Below are positions 1-4,676 of a stretch of 6,302 nucleotides of DNA, one piece after another. Position 1 is the first letter of the stretch, and every line of letters starts with the position of its first letter. The stretch covers positions 1 to 6,302 of the forward strand of contig JAFGCA010000237.1 in NCBI GenBank assembly GCA_016932895.1, in the 5' to 3' direction. A model generated the notes under the pieces. That model was not told the DNA's origin. It ran no database searches and saw only the letters and a program-made list of their open reading frames with translations. Made by a program: the position numbers and the translations under genes. The stretch comes from Sedimentisphaerales bacterium. GTDB taxonomy: Bacteria > Planctomycetota > Phycisphaerae > Sedimentisphaerales > SG8-4.

Positions 1-320
1 CGGCCGGGTGCGGTCTGCGCCACGCCGCAGCGCTCGCACTTCTCGCGTAGCGGCCGTTGCGGGCCCGTCCAGACGATATCCTCGACGGTCAAGTCGTCCC
101 CGAACACGCAGACGGTCCCGTCGTCGACGTCGATGACGGCCGCCAGGTCCGGCTCATCCAAACCGAAGAAATACAGGAACGAGCTGTCCTGCCGGAAGGG
201 GTACGTATTGTCGACGTAGTTCATCGACGACAACGCATTGCCCAACAGCAGAACCAGGCCCGAGTCGATCTGCGTTCGCAGTCGCTCTCTTCTTTCGATG
301 TAGGTCTCTACGGGAAACAT
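1..320 (-). CDS. pepP: Xaa-Pro aminopeptidase (aminopeptidase P), N-terminal part, runs off the window
   Basis: Only the first 106 residues are present; the frame is open from the ATG at 320 to the window edge, so the C-terminal catalytic domain lies outside. What is visible is the AMP_N (creatinase-like N-terminal) domain: an Arg-rich opening helix (YIERRERLRTQI, residues 7-18), a strand (GLVLLLGNAL, 21-30), and the family hallmark NTYPFRQDSSFLYFFGLDEPD at 38-58, equivalent to the EYPYRQNSDFWYFTGFNEPE region of E. coli PepP. The full enzyme is a cytosolic dinuclear-metal (usually Mn) peptidase that removes the N-terminal residue from peptides with Pro in position two. The metal ligands are in the missing half, so activity cannot be judged. 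The start codon is 3 bp after the symporter stop (stop-CGT-ATG), which implies translational coupling and one operon with the symporter and the lipoprotein peptidase. An alternative is another creatinase-fold (M24B) peptidase such as a prolidase; the PFRQ..FxYxxGxxEP pattern favours aminopeptidase P. Confidence 0.85.
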   Translation of the reverse strand, partial: MFPVETYIERRERLRTQIDSGLVLLLGNALSSMNYVDNTYPFRQDSSFLYFFGLDEPDLAAVIDVDDGTVCVFGDDLTVEDIVWTGPQRPLREKCERCGVAQTAPG

Positions 321-323
321 ACG

Positions 324-2120
324 CTAATCCGTTGTCGTTGAATTCTTCTTTCGCGTCAACAGGCTGACGCCCACCAGGGCGAGGACGGAGAGGGTAATGG
401 CCGGCAGCACGGCGTCGAAGGCCGAGGCCCACGCCGGCAGCGCGTCCTTGATGAATCCCATCTCCTCCCAGGCCAGCGCCGTGATGGTCCCGACCAGGAT
501 CGACGTAACCGCCCCCTGCTTGGTCGCGCCGTTCCAGAACAGAGCGGCGACCAGGCACGGCGTGATCGCGGCGCCGTAGATCGTGAACGCGTACAGCGCC
601 TTGCGAAATACCGTCGTCGATTCTGCAAACGCCAGCGACACGAGGTAGGCGATGATGCCGAAGACCAGCACCAGCAGGCGGCTGAGAAGGACGGTCCTCT
701 TTTCATTGGCCTTGGGATTGATATAGGCTAAATAAACGTCCTTGATGAAGGTGGTGGCCGGCACGAGCAGGAAGGAATCGGCGGTGGAGATGATAATGCC
801 CACGACGGTGACGAGGAACAGGATGCCCAGAGGCAGCGGCATGAAATGCTTGGCCGCGTAAATGAGCACGTACCGCCCGTTCTCCGGATCGGGAATCATA
901 CTCGAAGAGATCCAGGCACTCGAGATGATCAGCAGCTCAATCGCCAGGGCCAGGAAAATCATGATCAACACCGCGGTGCGAGCCCCCTTGGCGTTCTTGC
1001 TGGCGAAGATCCGCTGGTACTGGTTGGCGTCGCCGAGGACCAGCAGGAACACAGGCAGGCAGTAGTTGATGATGGTGGCCTTGGAATAGACGCCCCAGAA
1101 CTGCATATGTTGCGGCCGGTCGCCCATGGCGGCGAAGGCGGCGCTCATGCCACTGAAGCCCCCGGCCTTGAGAAGCAGCACGGGAAACGCAATCAGCAGC
1201 GAGACCGTGATAATGGTCCCCGTCACGACATCGGTGAACGCCAGACTCAGCAGTCCGGCCAGCATGGTATAGGTGATGATGAAGATCGCCGCGATAACGG
1301 TCGCCCTGCCGGCCGTCAGCTTCGGCTCCGACAGGATCAGCCGCCCGTGCGCGGGCAACGAGGGGACGCGAAACAGCTTCGTCGGATTGCTCGCCTCGGC
1401 GCCGTGGCCTTCGATAGCGACCTTGGCGATGGAGTTGGCCTTGACGGCGATGTGGTTCTCCAGGTCCTGTTGGGCCAACTGTTTCAGGGCCTCGATGCTG
1501 TCCTTGCCGGCGACGACGTCAATCGTGAACGTTCCGGTTTCGCTCGACCAGCCGTCGCCCTGCCTGACCTGGAAGGCAACGGCGGTCGTCCCCGTCCAAT
1601 CGGCCTCGGGCTCGAAGACCAGGTACCCTTTCTTGACCTGGAACTTGGTGAACTCGTCGCCGGCCTGCACGACGACGGGGTCCTTCTTGCCGGTGATGAC
1701 CTCCAGGACCATGCCGCCGGCGTTGAACTGGTAGCTGACGATGACCATGTAGGCGATGATCAGGGCGACCACGGCCAGCAGCCGGGCCGTACGCCCGTAG
1801 CGGCCCCCGATGATCTCCGGGACACTGGAGACCTCGATCGACCGCGCCTTGCGGGCGATCAGCGACAGCAGAATCATGCCGATGAAGGTTCCCGTGGGCA
1901 GAATCAGCGCCGCCATCCCGTCGCGGTAGGCCTGGCCCGCGTTGCCGACGATCGAGCCCGTGCCGATCCACACGGCCAGCATGGTGCAGACCATCACCCA
2001 GGGCGACAGCGACCGGCCGGCCACGGCGAAGTCGGCCTCGGTCTTGACCTGGCGCGACTTGTAGACGCCGATGCCCGTGAGAGCAAAGAGATAGACGAGA
2101 ATCGCAATTAGATAGATCAT
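324..2120 (-). CDS. Sodium:solute symporter (SSS family) with a large extracytoplasmic insert
   Basis: This 598-residue inner-membrane protein belongs to the SSS family (PutP/SGLT type), which uses the sodium gradient to import solutes such as proline, sugars or carboxylates. About 13 hydrophobic segments can be read, near residues 1-20, 41-62, 71-89, 113-136, 272-291, 296-317, 347-365, 382-404, 427-448, 478-497, 510-528, 534-551 and 566-588. Basic loops (KSRQVK, ARKARS, ASKNAKGAR, TRKKN) place the N-terminus outside and the C-terminus inside, the PutP topology. Family signatures include FAVAGRSLS (31-39), the GGRYGRTAR loop (105-113), YTMLAGLLSLAFTDVVTG (284-301) and STADSFLL (445-452), whose Ser445-Thr446 match the Na2 sodium-site pair of transmembrane helix 8. 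The protein is longer than a usual ~500-residue member because residues ~145-271 form an added domain, annotated separately. It starts 20 bp after the stop of the lipoprotein peptidase gene and ends 3 bp before pepP. The substrate cannot be read from sequence; the context suggests amino acids or small peptides. Confidence 0.9.
   Translation of the reverse strand: MIYLIAILVYLFALTGIGVYKSRQVKTEADFAVAGRSLSPWVMVCTMLAVWIGTGSIVGNAGQAYRDGMAALILPTGTFIGMILLSLIARKARSIEVSSVPEIIGGRYGRTARLLAVVALIIAYMVIVSYQFNAGGMVLEVITGKKDPVVVQAGDEFTKFQVKKGYLVFEPEADWTGTTAVAFQVRQGDGWSSETGTFTIDVVAGKDSIEALKQLAQQDLENHIAVKANSIAKVAIEGHGAEASNPTKLFRVPSLPAHGRLILSEPKLTAGRATVIAAIFIITYTMLAGLLSLAFTDVVTGTIITVSLLIAFPVLLLKAGGFSGMSAAFAAMGDRPQHMQFWGVYSKATIINYCLPVFLLVLGDANQYQRIFASKNAKGARTAVLIMIFLALAIELLIISSAWISSSMIPDPENGRYVLIYAAKHFMPLPLGILFLVTVVGIIISTADSFLLVPATTFIKDVYLAYINPKANEKRTVLLSRLLVLVFGIIAYLVSLAFAESTTVFRKALYAFTIYGAAITPCLVAALFWNGATKQGAVTSILVGTITALAWEEMGFIKDALPAWASAFDAVLPAITLSVLALVGVSLLTRKKNSTTTD
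327..333 (-). promoter_or_regulatory. Likely ribosome-binding element AACGGAT before pepP
   Basis: The heptamer AACGGAT lies inside the last codons of the symporter, 6 bases before the pepP ATG. It contains only a GGA core of the usual Shine-Dalgarno sequence. The identical heptamer sits at the identical distance before the symporter start, which supports a shared role in translation of the downstream operon genes. Confidence 0.45.
1308..1688 (-). other. Ig/cadherin-like insert in the symporter (residues ~145-271)
   Basis: Between symporter helices 4 and 5, where SSS proteins normally have a short loop, about 127 hydrophilic residues are inserted without any frame disruption. Residues 165-202 contain GYLVFEPEADWTGTTAVAF, followed by a run ending in GTFTIDV. 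This is the pattern of a bacterial cadherin-like/Big repeat (typically xFTPxxxxxGxxxFxYxVxDGxxxSxxxTVxIxV). Residues 253-271, including SLPAHGRLIL, look like the opening strand region (xPxHGxLxL) of another such repeat. By order this is the second half of one repeat, a charged stretch (206-229, KDSIEALKQLAQQDLENH), then the first half of another. The positive-inside rule puts the loop on the outer face, the expected side for an Ig-like fold. The domain name is judged by eye from motif spacing, not from a profile search. Confidence 0.6.
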
Positions 2121-2126
2121 AGGGTC

Positions 2127-2133
2127 ATCCGTT
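2127..2133 (-). promoter_or_regulatory. Likely ribosome-binding element AACGGAT before the symporter
   Basis: AACGGAT sits in the 20-bp gap between the peptidase stop and the symporter ATG, with 6 bases between it and the start codon. No stronger Shine-Dalgarno sequence is present in the gap. The same heptamer and spacing occur before pepP. Confidence 0.45.
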
Positions 2134-2140
2134 AAGAAGA

Positions 2141-3820
2141 TCAGTTGATGAACTGTTGGACGAAATACTTCGGCGTCAGGGGCTCTCCCGTGGCCCGGGC
2201 GATCATGTCGTTCCAGGGGTATCGCGCCCCGGGCCCGAGCACGTTGTCGCGCAGGTACCGGCCCACGCGTCTGTCGCCGACGTAGCTCAGGCCGTCATCG
2301 CCGGCCAGCCCCAAGACCGCGCCCACGATGTGGTGGTGCAGTTGCGAGGCGAGCAGTTCCCCGAGCATGTAATTGTGATAATAGCAGGGCGCGCTGGTGA
2401 AATGCAGCTTGGAGGCCCACCCCGCGTCGGCCGGACCCGGAGGACGCTTGACGAACTGATATTTCTCGACCAGGTCCCACCAGAGCTCGTTCAGGTCCCG
2501 GTCCGGGTCGGCGTACAACGCCTTCTCGAACTCGTACATCACCATCGCCCAGCGTGCAAAGAGGATCTGCTGGAAGCGCAGGTACCGCGCGCTGACCGTT
2601 TCGACCCGGGCCCGCTCGGCGTCGGAAAGTTCCAGCATCTCCTGCATCCAGGCGGCGTTGCGGCTGAGCCGGCCGAAGAACATCGCCACCGCTTCGGTCG
2701 TGAAGCTGTGCGCCGGCTCGCGCAGCAGCCACGGCTCATTCGGGTCGTGGTACTTGCTGTACACCGCGTGGCCCAGCTCGTGCAGGATCGTCTCCATCCA
2801 ACGCTCGGTGTCCTGCAGGTTGCAGAGGATGCGGACGTCGCCGCTGCGGTCCACGTCGTGACTGAACGCGTGCGGGTATTTGCCCTCCCGGTCGTAGAGA
2901 TCGCTGCGGGCCAGGATGTCATCGACGGGCAAGCCGACGCCGGCGTAATACACCCGAGCCAACTCCTTGACGTCGCGACCCTTGTAGTACTGGTCTAAGT
3001 CCAGCTCGTAGACCAGCGGGGTCCGCTGGAAGAAGGGATCGTGGTAATGCCAGGGCATCAGCTCGCCGGCTGCAATGCCGTAGCTCTCGGCCAGGATCGC
3101 GTCCAGATCCGCCTTGAGGCGGGCAAACGGCCTGCGGGTCAGCGCGTCGAGCTCGGCGAAGATGCGGTCGAGCTGCGCCACGTCCTGCTCGCCGGTGACG
3201 ACGATCATGGTGTGGTAGTTGTCGAAGCCCAGTGCGCGGGCCGCCCGGTTGCGCAGTTTCACCAGCCGGAGAAAATCGTCGATGATGACGTTGCCGACCT
3301 CCTTGCTGGCGCGCCAGGCGGCTGCGCGCCTGGGCGTGTTGCCCTCGGTCGTCATGACCGTGTAAATGTCGCTCATCGTGATCTTCTTGCCGTCGATCGT
3401 GGGGCGGTAATTGCTGTAGGTTTCCTGGACTTTCGCATCCAGCGCCACCATGGGCTCCAGCAACTCCGGCTCGATCTGGTTTTGCAGGTAGGCGTAATGG
3501 AGTTTGTCGAGCTCTCGCGTCAACCGCGGGTCCGCGAGCGGGCCGGATTCGCGCAGCGCCTCGACGCGGGCGAAATCGTCCCGGTCGCTGTAGAGCCGGC
3601 GCATCTGCAACTGAAGCTCCTCGAACTCCTTGAATTTCTCCGCCTTGCCCGTGGTCGCCGCGTCCCAGTAAACCCGATTGGCCCGCGTCGCCAGCGGCTC
3701 AACCTGAGACACGTGCCCCTGAACGAAGCGAGCAGCCTCCCGGTCCGGGCCGGCCGTCTTGCAGCCGGACAAGGCCGACGTCACGAGCAACACACACGAA
3801 AGAAGCACTATCGTTCTCAC
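2141..3820 (-). CDS. Secreted lipoprotein zinc metallopeptidase, M2 (ACE-like) type
   Basis: This is a 559-residue zinc peptidase of the gluzincin (MA) clan. Residues 1-20 form a lipoprotein signal: Arg at position 2, hydrophobic core IVLLSCVLLVTSA, and lipobox L17-S18-G19-C20. Cys20 would be lipidated, and Lys at +2 does not match the Asp inner-membrane retention signal. The zinc site is H347-E348-L-G-H351, with the likely third ligand Glu376 in FTTEAVAMFF, 25 residues after the second His (24 in human ACE). Further support for M2 rather than M3/oligoendopeptidase F is the helical segment WRASKEVGNVIIDDFLRLV with LRNRAARALGF (169-199) and the C-terminal layout YHNYMLGEL (481-489), RYPWNDMIARATGEPL (533-548) and a final FVQQF. 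M2 enzymes typically release dipeptides from peptide C-termini. The start is GTG, chosen because AGGAG lies 7 bases upstream and the signal peptide follows directly. It is the first gene of the operon with the symporter and pepP. An M3-family assignment cannot be excluded. Confidence 0.85.
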   Translation of the reverse strand: MRTIVLLSCVLLVTSALSGCKTAGPDREAARFVQGHVSQVEPLATRANRVYWDAATTGKAEKFKEFEELQLQMRRLYSDRDDFARVEALRESGPLADPRLTRELDKLHYAYLQNQIEPELLEPMVALDAKVQETYSNYRPTIDGKKITMSDIYTVMTTEGNTPRRAAAWRASKEVGNVIIDDFLRLVKLRNRAARALGFDNYHTMIVVTGEQDVAQLDRIFAELDALTRRPFARLKADLDAILAESYGIAAGELMPWHYHDPFFQRTPLVYELDLDQYYKGRDVKELARVYYAGVGLPVDDILARSDLYDREGKYPHAFSHDVDRSGDVRILCNLQDTERWMETILHELGHAVYSKYHDPNEPWLLREPAHSFTTEAVAMFFGRLSRNAAWMQEMLELSDAERARVETVSARYLRFQQILFARWAMVMYEFEKALYADPDRDLNELWWDLVEKYQFVKRPPGPADAGWASKLHFTSAPCYYHNYMLGELLASQLHHHIVGAVLGLAGDDGLSYVGDRRVGRYLRDNVLGPGARYPWNDMIARATGEPLTPKYFVQQFIN

Positions 3821-3827
3821 TGTGGCT

Positions 3828-3832
3828 CTCCT
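3828..3832 (-). promoter_or_regulatory. Shine-Dalgarno AGGAG for the lipoprotein peptidase
   Basis: AGGAG is placed 7 bases before a GTG codon. It decides the start of the peptidase: no ATG in that frame gives an intact lipoprotein signal, whereas the GTG does. Confidence 0.75.
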
Positions 3833-3855
3833 AAACAGGTCCTATGAGAGCACAC

Positions 3856-3884
3856 AAGGTAGCACATCCCCCCCGCCGCCGCAA
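3856..3884 (-). promoter_or_regulatory. Possible sigma70-type promoter for the peptidase-symporter-pepP operon
   Basis: A -35-like TTGCGG (3879-3884) and a -10-like TACCTT (3856-3861) are separated by 17 bases, and the -10 is preceded by TGC, an extended -10 (TGn) feature. Transcription would begin near 3849 and give a leader of about 28 bases that contains the AGGAG site. Each hexamer matches the consensus at only three positions, so support comes mainly from spacing, the TGn and the position. The spacer contains a run of seven G (C on the plus strand, 3868-3874). Confidence 0.4.
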
Positions 3885-3896
3885 CGCCCTGGACGA

Positions 3897-3920
3897 ATTG
3901 CCCGATGAAAATGGGGCAAT
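3897..3920 (-). repeat. Inverted repeat at the end of hepT, possible 3' hairpin
   Basis: ATTGCCC and GGGCAAT form a perfect 7-bp inverted repeat around a 10-base loop, starting at the last base of the hepT stop codon. On the transcript it would be a stem-loop directly after the toxin gene. It is not followed by a U-run (the next bases are TCGTCC), so a classical intrinsic terminator is doubtful. It could still protect the 3' end, pause polymerase or bind a regulator. Confidence 0.5.
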
Positions 3921-4282
3921 CAAAGACGTTCGGCATCCGCGTCGGAGTCGAGGAGAAGAGTCTCGACCTCTGCAAGCAATTGCGGCAGATGGCGATCGGT
4001 GATGCCCCAAACCGTGGCATCATCGACGGTATCGTACCCATGGATGATACGATTGCGAAAGCCCACAATTCGTGACAGTTGACCGATATGAGCCGCCGTG
4101 GCGGGGGCATCGTGAAGGAGGCGATTGAGCGCCTCGCCGATGATCTCGTACTCCCGCTCGACCGCACGGCGGAACTGACGGTCCGCCTCGTACTCGGCGA
4201 ACGTGCGGTGCCCACACCAGTCCCGGATACTGCGACCCGATTCCAGGACGTCAAGCAGCAGTTTCCTCGTGCGGTCGTTCAT
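3920..4282 (-). CDS. hepT: HepT-type HEPN ribonuclease toxin (DUF86)
   Basis: This is a 120-residue all-helical HEPN protein of the HepT/DUF86 family, the toxin of MNT-HEPN toxin-antitoxin modules. The catalytic motif RX4HXY is intact: Arg76-N-R-I-I-His81-G-Tyr83, in a dimer that cleaves RNA. In characterised relatives the Tyr of this motif is the residue AMPylated by the antitoxin. Other family features are the EYEIIGEALNRLL helix (residues 44-56), preceded by the FRRAVER stretch, and IVGFRNRIIHGYDTV (72-86). The start at 4282 lies 32 bases inside the end of mntA, and AAGG (4293-4296) stands 10 bases upstream, so the two are translationally coupled with the antitoxin made first. The length is normal for the family and I see no damage. 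Some DUF86 proteins have not been tested for toxicity, so the toxin role rests on the motif and the partner gene. Confidence 0.88.
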   Translation of the reverse strand: MNDRTRKLLLDVLESGRSIRDWCGHRTFAEYEADRQFRRAVEREYEIIGEALNRLLHDAPATAAHIGQLSRIVGFRNRIIHGYDTVDDATVWGITDRHLPQLLAEVETLLLDSDADAERL

Positions 4283-4583
4283 AGATAAGTCGCCTTGTGG
4301 ATTCGACTTCGCGCTGAAAATACGGGTTGCGGATCGATTGGACGGTTACCAGGTCCACCGGCCGGCCGAAGAGCCGTTCCAGATCGTCGGCAAACCCAAG
4401 ATACCGGTCGGCGTATTCGCCTGTCGGCGCGCGGCCGGCAAAGCAGACCAGGAAATCGAGGTCGTTGCACTCGACATCAGGTCGATCCGAAGCGGCCGAC
4501 CCGAACAAATACAGCTTCTCCACGCGGTATCGGCGGCAAAGCTCGACCAACTCGGCTCGTTTGCGTTCAATCATTGCGACCAT
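4251..4583 (-). CDS. mntA: MntA-type minimal nucleotidyltransferase antitoxin
   Basis: This is a 110-residue minimal nucleotidyltransferase of the DNA polymerase beta superfamily. The signature is present: hydrophobic strand KLYLF, Gly28-Ser29, eleven residues, then Asp41-Leu-Asp43 with a following FLVCF strand. A third acidic residue, Asp77, lies in RPVDLVTV. These three Asp bind the Mg-ATP. In characterised MntA-HepT pairs this enzyme neutralises the HEPN toxin by transferring AMP units to the Tyr of its RX4HXY motif. Two starts are close together: ATG at 4583 (used here) and ATG at 4574, which begins MIERKRAELVEL and gives 107 residues. The frame extends upstream to 4652, but that would overlap the likely promoter and add residues unlike the family. 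The gene overlaps hepT by 32 bp. The order antitoxin then toxin is common for MNT-HEPN pairs. Confidence 0.87.
   Translation of the reverse strand: MVAMIERKRAELVELCRRYRVEKLYLFGSAASDRPDVECNDLDFLVCFAGRAPTGEYADRYLGFADDLERLFGRPVDLVTVQSIRNPYFQREVESTRRLIYERPHEETAA
4293..4296 (-). promoter_or_regulatory. Shine-Dalgarno-like AAGG for hepT, inside mntA
   Basis: AAGG lies within the mntA coding sequence, 10 bases before the hepT ATG. It is the only purine-rich match near that start, and its location inside the upstream gene supports coupled translation. Confidence 0.4.
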
Positions 4584-4593
4584 GGCATTGCCC

Positions 4594-4622
4594 GTCGTAC
4601 CACACGTCACAGACGCTGTCAA
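4594..4622 (-). promoter_or_regulatory. Likely sigma70 promoter of mntA-hepT
   Basis: A perfect -35 hexamer TTGACA (4617-4622) is followed after 17 bases by TACGAC (4594-4599), preceded by TGG, so an extended -10. The -10 matches the consensus at three of six positions. Transcription would start near 4587, only about 3-4 bases before the ATG at 4583 and about 13 before the ATG at 4574. The mRNA would therefore be leaderless or nearly so, depending on which ATG is used. Confidence 0.55.
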
Positions 4623-4676
4623 TGCGCCTTTCGCGATCGATCCGATCCACACGCCGCGTTGAGGTTATGGGTATCG

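Noticed and set aside
57..341. Plus-strand open frame of 94 codons at the left edge
   Set aside because: The minus strand here encodes the aminopeptidase P N-terminal domain with a clear family signature, so the plus-strand frame is a shadow.
846..2111. Plus-strand open frame of 421 codons opposite the symporter
   Set aside because: Its translation is rich in Gly, Arg, Asp and Gln with no recognisable domain. The minus strand encodes a clear membrane protein with family motifs, so this is an antisense frame kept open by high GC at third positions.
2156..2998. Plus-strand open frame of 280 codons opposite the peptidase
   Set aside because: It is antisense to the HELGH metallopeptidase with low-complexity Val/His/Arg composition and no motif; a GC-driven shadow.
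3041..3847. Plus-strand open frame of 268 codons covering the peptidase start and its upstream region
   Set aside because: It is antisense to the lipoprotein signal and helical N-terminal region and has no recognisable family feature.
4631..4647. Cluster of GATC/CGATCG palindromes upstream of the mntA promoter
   Set aside because: Three GATC words in 13 bases could suggest an operator or methylation site, but the arrangement is not symmetric around the promoter and may be chance in a short spacer.
4584..4652. Longer MntA start at 4652 (adds 23 residues)
   Set aside because: The extension would run through the TTGACA promoter sequence, and its residues (MWIGSIAKGALTASV...) do not resemble minimal nucleotidyltransferases, which begin just before the first helix.
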